Source of the DNA: Bimuria novae-zelandiae CBS 107.79
Taxonomy: Eukaryota; Ascomycota; Dothideomycetes; Pleosporales; Didymosphaeriaceae
Length of the DNA stretch: 64,000 nt
Reading direction: 5' to 3'
Assembly (NCBI GenBank): GCA_010015655.1
Contig: ML976713.1
Location: 136,119 to 200,118, forward strand
A program made the position numbers and the translations under genes. The notes under the pieces are model-generated. The model was not told the origin of the DNA. It saw only the letters and a program-made list of their open reading frames with translations, and did not search any database. Below, in pieces: positions 11,184 through 22,629 of this stretch (positions within the stretch are counted from its first letter, which is position 1; each line of letters begins with the position of its first letter).

Positions 11184-12326
11184 ATGGGTACCGCTCTCAA
11201 GACATGGGGTAAGCTCATTGACTTTCCTTATAAATCCCATTGAGCCGAGACAATCACAATCACTCACTGCCCCGCTTGCAATACTAACCGCCTCCCAGAG
11301 CTCGAGAACTCCATCAAACTGGTCGATGCGAACAAGGACGCCCTCTACACATACTCCAAGGACGATCAGAAAACGATCAACGAGAAACACCCATGGCGCA
11401 CCGACCCGCACTACTTCACCTCGGTTCGGATCTCCGCCGTGGCCCTTTTAAAGATGGTCATGCATGCGCGCTCAGGCGGCTCCCTTGAAGTCATGGGGCT
11501 CATGCTCGGCAAGATTGAGGCACACACCTTCGTCGTCACAGACGCGTTCCGATTACCTGTCGAGGGAACCGAGACGCGAGTCAACGCCCAAGACGAAGCA
11601 AACGAGTACATGATCACATACCTGGAGCGGAGTAGAGAGGGCGGCGGCCAGCCCGAGAACGCAGTCGGTTGGTACCACAGCCACCCCGGCTACGGCTGCT
11701 GGCTCAGCGGCATCGACGTCAACACGCAAAAGACACAGCAGACTTTCCAAGATCCGTTCGTCGCCGTCGTCATCGACCCCGACCGCACCGTATCCGCCGG
11801 AAAAGTCGAGATCGGCGCCTTCCGCACCTTCCCCGATAAATATATCCAGGATAAGGAGAATTCAGCGTCTAAGAGCGGCGGAGGTACGGATGCAGACGGC
11901 TTTCAGACAATTCCCCTCGGCAAGATCGAGGACTTTGGCGCACACGCGAATCATTATTATCCGCTTAACGTCTCGCATTACAAGTCATCGCTCGATTCGA
12001 AGATCTTGGATAGCTTGTGGAACAAGTACTGGGTCGGCACGCTGTCGTCTTCGCCGCTCATCTCGAACCGCGAGTACGGCACCAAGCAGATCTCGGATTT
12101 GGCGCGGAAGTTGCAGCAGGAGAACACGAGCATAAAGCGCAAAGGAAACTTTGGTCCAGATTCCAAGGCTCAGATATCCAAGCTAGGCGCTGCGGGCGGG
12201 AAGATTGCACGCGAGGAGGAGATGGGTCTGCTTAGCGCGAAGGTCAAGGAGAAGGTCTTTGGCGTTGGGGTCGTGGAGGTCGTGGAGGACGTGCCAGCGG
12301 GACAGGAAGTCGAAATGAAGAGCTGA
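11184..12326 (+). CDS. CSN5: COP9 signalosome subunit 5, deneddylase
   Basis: Exon 1 is only 25 nt (11184-11208); a 90-nt intron joins it to 11299-12326, giving 350 aa. The JAMM/MPN+ metalloprotease signature is complete: Glu in [10 protein letters not shown] (about residue 72) and [14 protein letters not shown] (about 135-148), supplying two His, Ser and Asp. It cleaves NEDD8/Rub1 from cullins inside the CSN complex, regulating SCF ligases and, in filamentous fungi, development. Everything needed for catalysis is present. It lies 356 bp downstream of ATG16 on the same strand. Confidence 0.95.
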
Positions 12327-12866
12327 GTGTACAGCAGGATGTCTTGGACACCAATGCATCCAGAACGGGAACGGATATCACGCGTGTTTACAGGCTCGGC
12401 TTGGCGTTAGGCGCTACGAGGGACATGAAATGGCGCTCGCACGAGAACGTCTTGTCTAAAAGAGAAGCGACGGTTCTTGATGGTTATGGAACAAGGCCTC
12501 CCACAGCGGTATGCAGATGAGGGTGACGCTTCTGGGCTATATAAATTGAGCTCGAAAGCGAAAATGAGATGTAACTACTGTGCGTGTATAGGCTCGCTGC
12601 ACACCGTTCTGGATAAACAACGTGTGCACCAAGGACTGACAATGCGTTGATTTCTGCTCATTTCCCAAACGCTGGTTCATTTTCTAGGAGGCTCTAGGCA
12701 TAGCTGCGAAGCAGGAACGATAGAAAGTTTAGTGGGAGCGAAATACGAGGCGGACTTTTCGCCTGTGGACGGACGGCAAGCACGACCGACGGCCAGGACG
12801 CTGCTGCCTCGCGCGCGTCTATTAAGCCTCGAGGAAGCGCGACTGTATGGTGCAATAAGAACAGTT

Positions 12867-14890
12867 ATGCATCTCTGTGACCGCTGCAGCCCGCTCACGC
12901 TGGATGACTTGGAAAGCGGGTACATGCTTCATCCCGACACCGCCTTTCTCGCGCAAGAAGTCAAGAGGCAAAGAGCTTGTTATTTGTGTTGCCTCATCTG
13001 GCGCAGTCTGGGATACGATAGGCTCTCACCTCCGCGGTCTGGAGCAGCCATAGGAATTCATCTGTTTCTCAATCTGCCACCAACGCATACCGAAGACAAG
13101 TTGCGCTGTGTCGAGGTAATTGCTACCGCTGCGGATGTCGAAGAATTCGCGTGGAGCCCACGTCGACAGGACGAGCTGTGGCACTTGGGACTCCCAGATT
13201 CCAAGGACGTCTTGCATCGGGGGCGTCTAACAATATACTGTGAACGCGGTAAGGTGTGGGTCCTTGGACTTCCGGTTTGCTGTCTAATTTAGTGCAGGAG
13301 TTGCAGAAGAAGAAAGATTCAGGCATCGCGAACCATTGGCTTGAAGAATGCTTGAACGGCTACGGAACTTCATGCCAACAGTCCGCCAAACTACTACCCG
13401 CTAGACTGGTGGACGTAGGCCCGCCGGATGGTTCTGCTAGTCCCAGACTCGTTCTCACGAATGGGATAGATTTCCCTAGCGTCAAGGATACGAAGTAAAT
13501 CGCTCTCAGCTACTGTTGGGGGAAGGATCCAATTCTGGCGACGAATTTGTCGAACTTGCAAGATTTCCAAGAGTCTATAGCAATCAAAGAGCTCCCGAGA
13601 ACTGTCCGAGATGCAATTATCGTGACCAGAAGGTTACGTATACGATATCTTTGGGTCGATGTTCTTTGTATCGTTCAGGGAAGTGATAGCTTCGCGCTTT
13701 CGGATTGGGAGAAGGAGTCGGCGAAGATGCATCACATATATGGTGGTGCTATCCTGACTCTCTCGGCTGCTCATGCCGTCGATGCCAACGGAGGACTATT
13801 CCACCAGAGTTCCTTGGAGGCGCAATTATTATGTACTCTGAGCCCTGGTTCAAAATATTCTGGAAGGGCAATCTTAGGTCTGGAGACTCCACAATTTTTC
13901 ATCAAACAGGAACCGCTAAACTCTCGAGCCTGGACATTGCAGGAAAGCCTACTGTCCAGTCGCGTCTTAAGTTTTGGAACTTCTGGCCTACGCTGGAAGT
14001 GTGACCAGGTACTATACCACGAAACTACCCCGAACCTGCAGCACCACGGATCGGATCTGATAGGAACAGAAACTCTGATAACTATGAAAATCATGTCTGG
14101 TGTGGTGCAAGAGCGACTATCGAGCAAACCAAAACAAATTCTCAAGGAGTGGAAAGCAATACTTGAGAACTACAGTCAAAGACGCCTCACCTACGACACT
14201 GACAAGTTACCTGCAATTGCGGGATTGGCTCAGCTGGTCAACAGATCCTGCCACGACCGTTATCTAGCGGGACTATGGAAGAGCGACATAGCCCAACAAC
14301 TTATGTGGATACACCGCGGAAGACTGACTGGCAACGTCATAGAATATTCACGGCAAATGCAGTTCCGCGCGCCTTCCTGGTCATGGGCTTCTGTGAATGG
14401 GAGGATTCAGTTTCCGCGAGGCTACCAGAAAGTAACTGGGTTATCAACATTCAGCAGCCTCAACCTGGAGTGCAGTGAGCAGCCACAAGAAATGCAAACA
14501 CGCCCACTTTTCCTCTTGGGGTACACTCGCCTCATGCCCAGCGTCAAGTACGCGCACCATGCCAGCTACACCGGCGGCGCGGAAAAATACACGCCCTGGA
14601 TCGACTATCCCGAGACGCTGCGCACCTATTTAGACGATCTGAACGCGCTGCCCGTATCCCAAGTCGAAGATTGTCCAACGCGCCCGAAGATGCTGCTTCA
14701 GCCGCTCTTCCTGTTCTTAGGCTGGAAGCCGCATTCCGACGGCGTGCTCCTTTCCGGCATCATTCTTGTAAAGACTACGTCGCCTTTCGCGTATGAGAGG
14801 GTCGGTGCGTTTGAGGGGTTCGAAGTTGTTCATCGGAGGTGGTATCCTCGGATCTTTAGGGGAATCGAGAAACGTAAGGAGAAGCGGTGA
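12867..14890 (+). pseudogene. HET-domain (heterokaryon incompatibility) gene with one in-frame stop
   Basis: Two exons (12867-13248, 13293-14890) joined by a 44-nt intron form a 660-codon frame interrupted once, by TAA at 13496-13498. The stop lies immediately before the HET signature IALSYCWGKDP, where the family normally has Tyr or another residue. After it the frame stays open to 14890, with PRTVRDAIIVTRRLRIRYLW, VDVLCIVQG, ILTLSAAHA and NSRAWTLQESLLSSRVL, all HET landmarks. The start at 12867 (MHLCDRCSPL) suits the family; an upstream extension has no ATG. HET proteins trigger cell death after fusion of unlike hyphae. No frameshift is seen, so the lesion looks recent; readthrough or a sequence error cannot be excluded. 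Confidence 0.85.
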
Positions 14891-15092
14891 AACGCAAAGG
14901 CATATAAGCGAGGCAATAAGCTTAGGGTATTGAAGTTAACATAATGGTCAAGAGGCCTAGTAAAACAATTCCAGAACCTTCATGAAGACACATGTCTACC
15001 GAGACGACCTTCACCCGCAAGCTTTTCTAAGAACCGACCTGCACTAGAAAGCCTCTCGCCCGGGGCTCTTTCTCCCTGCAAGTGATCCGAAC

Positions 15093-15470
15093 TCATCCAA
15101 CAACTTCGAACACGGTCCCTCCCCCAAGCATCCTCCTCACCTTTACCCTCTTCCGCCCCGCACCTTCCGTCCCATCATGCTCAAACAGCTCTTTCTCGCC
15201 GCTGACCGCCTGCCCCGCGAATGCGCCTTCAAGCAACTGCGCCACGTCTATGCTTTGTGTTAGAATATATGGAATCGTGAATCTTTTCAGCTGAGATGGG
15301 CGCGAATCGGTGGCTTCTCCTATCATGAAGGGACCTAATAGGTCTTGAATAAACTTAGAGCCATTTTGGCAACAAAGTGTCCGGACGAACGGTACAAGTG
15401 ATGGCGATGCTTCCACGAGTGTCGTAGCGTCCCGTTTATTTGCTTGCGCAACCGATGGTGGGCGACACAT
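15093..15470 (-). CDS. short hypothetical ORF, doubtful
   Basis: 125-codon ATG-started frame on the minus strand in the 905-bp gap after the HET gene. The C-terminal 85 residues look protein-like (FIQDLLGPFMIGEA, then a basic RKRVKVRR stretch), but I do not recognise a family. It may be a remnant of a larger gene. The rest of the gap (14891-15092 and 15471-15795) shows nothing else. Confidence 0.25.
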   Translation of the reverse strand: MCRPPSVAQANKRDATTLVEASPSLVPFVRTLCCQNGSKFIQDLLGPFMIGEATDSRPSQLKRFTIPYILTQSIDVAQLLEGAFAGQAVSGEKELFEHDGTEGAGRKRVKVRRMLGGGTVFEVVG

Positions 15471-15795
15471 TCTCGAGAGGAAGGGCCCGGCACAACCCTA
15501 AATGCTAAGCGTTTCTCAAAATCCCCAACGCAATGCGCCATAAAACAGCACATCGATGGCAAAGGTCGAAGACCGCGGAGAGGAGAGGCGAAACCATGAA
15601 GAAGAGGCACCTGTGGACGGGGAAGAGAGGGACATGCTAGTCCAAAATGGCTAGTGCAGCTCTTCCACCACGCGTCATGTCGCGATGGCTCCTCCGCTCC
15701 GTCTCCGTTGTCGCGTTTCGAGCAACAACTTTCACTTCATTTCGATATTTCGTTACGTTTCTCAAAAATAAATCGATTTATGTACTACGCTCTAC

Positions 15796-16976
15796 CTATG
15801 CCTGGACAAAAACAGGAGCCAGCTGCGCCTTCGCGGCGACCGGGCTAGGCTCAGATGCAGGCTCAATCTTCTGCTGCGCGGGGTCATCCTCTCCATCTTC
15901 GGTCATGCCACCGAGAATCATCGTCTTGGGCGCCTGGAGCTGGTACATCCACGGATCAGTGAAGGCCTTGAACTTCTGGTCGTGCCACTGTCCGGCGGTC
16001 ACGTAGCGGCCCTCGCTATCCATGAACATGGTGTCATCTTCCGCGCGAAGGAAGTATGCGATTGAGTAGCGATGCTCCTTGGGATCGAAGGGCACAACGC
16101 GGTGGATGCAAGATTGCATCTTCATTCCACTGGCGAACCTGAGCGAGTCGCCAACGTGAACGAAAGCGCAGCCCTTCTTGGGCTCGACGAAACCCATCTC
16201 GCGGGCACCGCAGGTCCCAGGAGGTCGGATCTGGAGACCCCACTGCTCGCTGAAGAGGAGGGTCAAAGAGCTGATATCGGTGTGCTTCTGGTGGCCGACC
16301 TCCTTCGGGCCCGTGATCTCGGAAGGAAGGTAGTGCATCATGGACAACTGTGGCAAGTTAGCTGAAAGTTCGTGGTGTTTTAAAGAGCTAGTTCTAGTTA
16401 GTATCTTACAGTCGTGGTCGATGGCTTGTCATTGCGGTGGTGGTTCTCGTAACGCGAGGCCCCAACCAAACCCATGCCTGTTGAGAGTGCCGACAGAATC
16501 ACCTTGGTGATGGTGTTGCAGCTGCCGATGGAGTTCTCAAGGATGCCGAGATCGCCACTGTTCTTGATTGGAGACGGAACCTTAGGGCTACCCCTCTGGA
16601 TCTCGTCGCGGGAGACCTTCAGCATCTCATATCCGTCTTTGGTTCCAGCACCAAAGGCACCAGTGCGGCTGCCCTGAGGCTCGTAGCCAAGATGCGAAGA
16701 GATCAGTCCGAACTCGTTCTTCTGTTCGATAGGCGCCTCGAAGAAACGTTGCATGAGCTTGAGTGTCTCTTGCTGATCCTGGAGCATGCGGCGGCCATCA
16801 ATGTTGTTGAGATCGAGGTAGAAGTATCCATCTTCAAGACAAGCCTTGAGCACGTTGTCCACCTCAGCGGGGTCCTGAGATAGCAGTAGGCCATAGTCGA
16901 CTGTCCGCATTGACCAAACCGGGACACGCTTTCCCTGCCATTCGACTGTCTTCGGTGCGTCAACTTGAGGAGCCAT
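15796..16976 (-). CDS. 2-oxoglutarate/Fe(II) dioxygenase, isopenicillin-N-synthase-like
   Basis: Two exons (16410-16976, 15796-16347) with a 62-nt intron give 372 aa. The DIOX_N part is N-terminal (residues about 18-130: VWSMRTVDYGLLL, GYFYLDLNN, RFFEAPIEQK). The jelly-roll core carries the iron triad: H and D in KHTDISSLTLLF (about 211/213) and the distal H in CIHRVVPF (about 271), followed by RYS for 2-oxoglutarate binding (about 281). All required residues are present, so it should be active. Family members hydroxylate, desaturate or cyclise small molecules; the substrate is not readable. It lies head-to-tail with a second, unrelated-family 2OG enzyme. Confidence 0.88.
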
Positions 16977-17574
16977 GATTATGAAGGAGGTTTTGAAATT
17001 TGTAGGGATGATAAAGAGGGGTTGACTCCTGCCTTATAGGATCACAATCCGTAAGTTCTCTGCCCCTCCGTGATAGTGCTTATATATCATAGTCTTGCAT
17101 AGCCGACTGTAGGCGAGCGCGATACTCGCCGTGTCGGCGAATCAATTATTGCCACAAGATAGTAGTCTTGATTCGATTCCCCGCTCCCCACTTCTCGACC
17201 ATGGGAGCAATGCATTCTCCCAAAGTGGCTGCTCCACCTCGCTACAGGCCCCAAGAAAGGCCCTAAGGCCGTTATCTTCTACCACCGGGTTGCTCTGTGT
17301 ACGTAAGTGGAGGTTGCTGATGCGGCACTTGACAACCTACATGACGCCAAGCCGGCAGATCGCTGTAATGCTTGGAGGGGTAACGCGTCCGAGGAACGGA
17401 CGCTTTGCAAGCCACAGGGGTAGCTAAAGCTCCCTGCACTCTGTTGCTATATAGCCTATCTTGGACGTTACATATGATACTATCGGTTGTAGCATGTCTA
17501 CCCCTCAGTATGCCAATATATGGCCTTTACTGATGTATCAACATGGGAATGAAATTTGCTCAACCAAGAAAACG
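16977..17574. other. intergenic, promoter side of the IPNS-like gene
   Basis: 598 bp between the two oxygenase genes. Contains the promoter of the IPNS-like gene, with TATATATCATAG near 17080-17091. No gene seen. Confidence 0.45.
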
Positions 17575-18426
17575 CTAATCGGCATGGAGTACCAGACACC
17601 TGACCTCGATACTTTGCCTAGAGATCCCGTCGCGATGAACAGGGTCCTCGAAGGCGGAATGAAGCGATCTTTGCGCCACAGACGAGTCTGAATCGAAACA
17701 CTTGATCAACAGCACTTCTTCGGGTGTCAAACGATGCTTGTAATACCAGCGATGATCTGGATTGTGTCGCACAACCCATTGCTCGCCTTTGAAGCCGTCC
17801 TCGGTCATCTCTGCCGCCACCAGGTCATCATCTGGAACAGAGCCCGCATCGGCTGTCGCAATGGGATCTTTCAAGATCGTTGCAATAGGCCTCCAGACAT
17901 TGATGATTTGATACCGCCTCTGCACCAGTTCGTCCGCTTCGCCTGGGAACTCCCATCGCAGCCTCAGCTCTGCGCCACGGTACGATTGATCTACGTGTGT
18001 ACGAGTGACAGGCCCACGGTTGGCGAGGTTGCTGAAGCCCAGGTGATGCCATTGAGTTGGTCCTCGGCGGACTTTGTGATTGAAAATGTGCACCTGCCTA
18101 GCTCCAGTAACTTCCTTGAGGAGCTGACGGCATTCTTCATAGTAGGTTGCCTGAATGGCTTGTTCGTCGACGAAGTCTTTCTCGGCGCTGGTGTGTCGAC
18201 AGTACTGGAATCCATGGCTATCGAGAGAATAGTTTTCTTCCTCACCAGTGATGTCGGTTACCAAAAATTTGTGAGCATTATGGGGGCGTTTGTTCGATAT
18301 CCTGCCGCCTCCGATGATTATGGGCGTCGGTTTGGACCCATCGCCAGGGTCGTCCCAGTAATTGAACGTTGTGTTCACGTGGTGTTTCTCGATTCCACCA
18401 TTCACAAGGAGTGATTTCTCGCACAT
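17575..18426 (-). CDS. CmcJ/AsaB-like oxygenase (GA4-desaturase-type family)
   Basis: Single exon, 283 aa from the ATG at 18426; a longer frame upstream begins with TTG and is not used. Family landmarks in order: the N-terminal strand HHVNTTFNYWDDPGDGSKP, VTDITGEEENYSLDSHGFQY, then THVDQSYRGAELRLR containing the H-x-D iron pair, QIINVWRPI, and near the end KCFDSDSSVAQRSLHSAFED with the distal His, followed by SIEVRCLVLHAD. Fungal members are often found in secondary-metabolite clusters and are annotated as hydroxylase/desaturase or 7-alpha-cephem-methoxylase-like. Substrate unknown. The codon pattern resembles its neighbours. Confidence 0.85.
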   Translation of the reverse strand: MCEKSLLVNGGIEKHHVNTTFNYWDDPGDGSKPTPIIIGGGRISNKRPHNAHKFLVTDITGEEENYSLDSHGFQYCRHTSAEKDFVDEQAIQATYYEECRQLLKEVTGARQVHIFNHKVRRGPTQWHHLGFSNLANRGPVTRTHVDQSYRGAELRLRWEFPGEADELVQRRYQIINVWRPIATILKDPIATADAGSVPDDDLVAAEMTEDGFKGEQWVVRHNPDHRWYYKHRLTPEEVLLIKCFDSDSSVAQRSLHSAFEDPVHRDGISRQSIEVRCLVLHAD

Positions 18427-18711
18427 TTCGCATGCGGTTCTGTCGTGGAAAGAAAGTGCAGAAAGTGTCCGTCCTGCATGTAGCGCCAACGTATCGAAAG
18501 TAAGTCAGTTTGGGCAACTGCCGGCAACAGCGATTAGCGCACTGATTCATCAACCGCCGGCAAAATCTCTCTTGAAACCTTTCATAATGACTATGCAGTA
18601 ACCAATAAGATCGCGGAACCTTGGGATCCGGAGGGGTATTTACCCGATTAGATGGGCACATGGCCACATGCACCTCCACGCGCAAGAGCTTCGCCCCACG
18701 ATGACTGCGTT

Positions 18712-19350
18712 AGCCTAATTCTAGAGTAGTAGTAGTAGTAGTATTGATTAACGTCCAGGAACATAATGTTCTAGCCTCCCATGGGGCATGGGGACGTGCT
18801 AAGCTGTATTTACAGAAAGCGTTTCGTGCCTGTCGGCTGGCTACCATCACAGTAGCCTTGTTGTACATAGCCCATCCTCCCTTTAATAGGTCTACCTGCT
18901 ACTACAGGCACCTAGATACCTATAGTAGCCGGCCCTCATCTGTGAGGGTGTTGTTGTCCTGCCCCTCTCTCCCTCGCCCTTGTAGCTCTGCTCCCGTACT
19001 GTCTTCCTCCCCCTACCTCGTACGAAGTAGGACCTCGTACGAGTTAGCAAGCTGCCTTGTACCTTGAGTAAAAACCTCGTAGGGGAAAACCTCAAGCTTG
19101 AACAAGTAGTAGTAGTCGCCTGAGCGGTACTTAGTTTGGGTGAAAGGTTTTGACCAAGTCTTGGCAGAGCGAAAACTCTGCATCTTGGCTTTTGGTCTCT
19201 TTATCGCAACAGCGCCAGCTTTTTGCGGATAAAGAACGTGATTCTAGTAATCAGCTTGTTCAGGCGAACAATTTCATACTACAGGAACCCCCCACACGGT
19301 CGTGTGGGTGGAATCACGATTTTGGTGTTCCTGTGAGCCTAATTCTAGAG
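18712..19350. repeat. 15-bp direct repeat flanking a gene-free 609-bp segment with TAG microsatellite
   Basis: AGCCTAATTCTAGAG occurs at 18712-18726 and again at 19336-19350. The enclosed segment starts with an AGT/TAG microsatellite (about 18725-18743), has pyrimidine-rich runs, and repeats CCTCGTAC twice near 19016-19041. It has no credible gene. It may be an inserted or rearranged segment; 15 bp is long for an ordinary target-site duplication. Confidence 0.45.
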
Positions 19351-19454
19351 GAGTGCCGGCTCGGACAATTAATGTCGCGTTATCAAACCAACCCTTGTCT
19401 CGCTAATCTTCAGTCATCCAAGTAAGCTGTCAGCTGCACCGAGGCTTTTCGAAC

Positions 19455-20835
19455 ATGAACATAGAAGAGTCGGAATACAATGGATACATCCTCCTGTCGA
19501 GAAAGGATAAGCCTTCTCGACCCAGCATTACGAACAATGCTCCGAAGTATTTGCCAAATATAGATGGCTACATCGACAGCTTGCAAGATACCCTGTGGCC
19601 ATTGAACAAGTTCATCCACGATACTCCGGAGCTCGCTTTCAAGGAACACAAAGCTCACGGTGCTCTCACACACTTCATGCAAGCGCAAAAAGGCTGGGTA
19701 GTCACGCCACACGCCTACGGAATAGAGACAGCATGGACCGCAATTTTCGGCACTGGCAAAGGAGGCCCTGTCGTCTCTTTCAACGCTGAAATGGGTATGT
19801 CAGGTCTACCGCTCACTCGATCAAGATGACACATCTCAATGATACGACTATATAGATGCTCTTCCGAATATTGGCCATGCTTGCGGTCACAATCTCATCG
19901 CGATCGCGTCAGTCGCGGCTGCCCTCGCAACAGCTCACGTTCTATCAGAGTATAATGTCCCTGGAATGATTCACTTAATAGGTACACCCGGTGAAGAGAA
20001 TCCTTCTCCTAAAGGCGGCAAGATCCGTCTCCTGGAAGCAGGCGCCTATGACAAGGTAGATATTAGTCTAATTTCTCATCCCGGCATTCCCAACAACAGT
20101 GCCCTCGTACGGACCACAGCCTTTGCACACCTTGAAGTCGAGTACTTCGGAAAAGCAGCACACGCGGCGGACAGCCCTTGGCTGGGCATCAACGCGCTTG
20201 ATGCACTCATCATCGCGTACAATGCCGTTAGTGTACTGCGACAGCAACTACGGCCAGACGATATCATAAGCATGCACATCACAGACGGTGGCAACGCGCC
20301 TAACATCATCCACGCCTACGCGGCAGGCGCCTTCGTCATCCGGGCCCCAAGCTCCGCCCGCCTCGCCCAACTCCAGCAAAAAGTCGAAGCATGTCTCCGC
20401 GCCGGCGCTGAAGCCACCGGCGCCCGTCTCGGCCTCAAAGTCGTCCCTGGGTACGCAGATCACGTGCCCAACCACATCCTCGCTGCCTCGTATACGCGGT
20501 GCTTTAACGCCCTTCCAGATGTACCAGACCCGCCGATCCAACCACTGGATCAGTACACGTATGTGAAAGCGAGCACAGACCAAGGGAATCTAAGCCATGT
20601 GCTGCCGAGCGTGAATGCGAGCTTTTCGATTCCGCCGGGCCCGGAGGGTGGGAGGAATCATACGCCGGACTTTGAGAAGGCGAGTGGGACGAGGGAAGCT
20701 TTTGAGAGGGCATTGAGGGTGGGGAAGGCGTTGGCGGGGACGGCGGTGGAGGTGTGCAGTGTGGAGGCGCTGCTGGGGGAGGTGAGGGAGGAGTGGAGGA
20801 GGGATATGGAGAAAAGCGCTAAAGGGAAGCTGTGA
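19455..20835 (+). CDS. M20-family amidohydrolase/peptidase (PM20D2-like)
   Basis: Two exons (19455-19794, 19856-20835) with a 61-nt intron give 439 aa. The intron splits the metal site EMDALPNIGHACGHN, which is restored on splicing. GTPGEENPSPKGG supplies the catalytic Glu pair, and YFGKAAHAADSPWLGINALD is the lid/dimerisation His region. The family hydrolyses amide bonds of dipeptides, N-acyl amino acids or similar small molecules with two metal ions. It has no signal peptide, so a cytosolic location is likely. It is divergent from the CmcJ-like oxygenase, with about 1 kb between the starts, and could share a pathway with it, but that is inference. Confidence 0.88.
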
Positions 20836-21114
20836 AAATGATATGACACGGAGGCGAGCGGGGCTCGAGTTTGCAGGACCGTTGTTTGCGAGCTGAGAAC
20901 GGCATGAAGTTCAAACATGTGTAATCTAGATAAAAATGTGTTGCTCCACCCGCTGGTCTTGATATCAATGTCCGCCCTGTCAAGTATGTTACCGTTAGTG
21001 TTTTCCCAACACGAACAATTTACCAAGAAAGAGAAGTATATTAATTTCTATGTCAAATCAGGAATCGAAGAGAGCCCTTCATGCGTGCCTGTGACTCCAA
21101 TTCGATCACCTGGA

Positions 21115-22312
21115 ACTGTGTTCTCTAGTGCGGACTGAAGGTCAAATGTCAGCCTCGCACCCAGAAACCCCGTGTGGCTGGTTGTTCGCCGCCTTTTTGA
21201 AACGACGACGCTGCATTCTTTAGTGTCGACGATGAGGGGAAGTGCCAGTCCAATAACATTCGACCTTTCAGCTTAATTTCGCTGCCTAAACTTTTCACTG
21301 CATTCTCTAGCGCGGAAGGTGAGTAACGCTTTTTTCCCAAGTGTTTGTTTCTCTAGCGCGGACGAGGAGCTTAGAAGTTCACACACCCGGTCCAATGCAA
21401 AGGTACACAGGTAAACCTACCTCGCAGGTCTCTATTGTACCTTTCGTGCTATATATTCCGCTGCCGTGGTTTGAGCTAATCCGACGTGTACATTCACAGT
21501 CGGGACGATACATTTGGAACCCCGAAATTATGTTACTCTTATACCTAGTGGGCAAAAGCACCTACTGCGAAACCAGGGCAAGAGTGGCCTCTACTGCATA
21601 CCAGCGCGGACATAATAGACGATTTACAAGGCTCCAACCCAAAGGTGCTACGCGGCGCGCACTGCAATTTTAGCGTCGCGGAGCAACTTTCTACTCGCAC
21701 GCCTTCACGTGCCTAGCCCGTAAAGTGTTACAACCGCCGTACGAGATCTATATACAACATTTCCCTGATACCAGTTTCAGCAGCTCTTCCACGTCAACCT
21801 CCTTATCATACCCATAGACTTACCAACCCATCAATCCAAGTGGGCTAGAATAGTATATTTGTTAGCACACATGGCAGTCCTCTCCATGCTTCCGCCTTCG
21901 CAGGACTCCATCAGTTCCCCTCCCCAGCGCACACCCACAAAGACCTCGTCCCCCTATAAACCCCAGTGCTTGCTGCCTAGAGGAGACCTCCTCGACCGGG
22001 CTAAAGATTACAGTGTCGAGACGAAATAGGCAATCGCCAATCAAAGCAACCAGTGAACATTCCTACTTCCCCTTACCACACAGACAAGGCTGAGGCATCC
22101 ACGACACCTCGTCGGAGCTAGATATTGTAGTGTCAAAGTGTATCGCGCATAAATATAAGGCCGCCCACCAGGCCCACGGAACCAGTAACCATCACCCATT
22201 CCCCGTAATGCTGACACAAGCCTGAGAGCTCAGGCATCCAAAACACCTCGTCCGGGCTAGAGATTCCAGTGAAAAAGCATCCAACACCTCGTCCGCGCTA
22301 AAGATTGCTGTG
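21115..22312. repeat. cluster of a dispersed ~25-bp CACTG-ended motif, both orientations
   Basis: In the 1.8-kb gene-free gap 20836-22629 I count about nine related copies. Written from the CACTG end they lie on plus at about 21115-21137, 21210-21237, 21296-21320, 21343-21368 and 21660-21683, and in reverse at 21986-22015, 22105-22132, 22243-22271 and 22284-22312. The best-conserved reverse copy reads CTCGTCCG followed by CGCTAAAGATTG and then C/TGTG. All forward copies are left of all reverse ones, as in nested inverted-repeat elements. Three reverse copies are also preceded by GCATCCA plus an ACACCTCG-like stretch, so they share more than the motif itself. Confidence 0.7.
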
Positions 22313-22629
22313 TCGTTTTCGCGAGGCGAGCTGTGGTAGAGGAACAGCTCGCACTGTTTATATACCGCGGACGAGCAGTCCTACGTCAGCTGTTCTTCCC
22401 CAAAACCATTCGCACAGAACAAAGATCTTTGGGCGCAAAGCGTAGAATACTTTTGGCTTCCGCGAGAAACAGCGGCGCCGTGGTAACCATACTAATGGTA
22501 ACGTAAACCCCAAAAAGCCACCCAGCTGAAGGAATCAACGCCGCGCAATGCATACATAACCAATGCCTCATGCTCATGCTCATGCTCATGCCTCATGCCT
22601 CATAATAATAGACCCCTTCCCTCGTCTCA

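Noticed and set aside
13496..13513. GTAAAT donor in the HET gene as an intron over the stop
   Set aside because: The nearest AG gives a 17-nt interval, and any longer intron would remove the IALSYCWG signature.
15796..18426. Beta-lactam biosynthesis locus
   Set aside because: IPNS-like and CmcJ-like names come from broad families; no ACV synthetase or acyltransferase is present, so no beta-lactam role is claimed.
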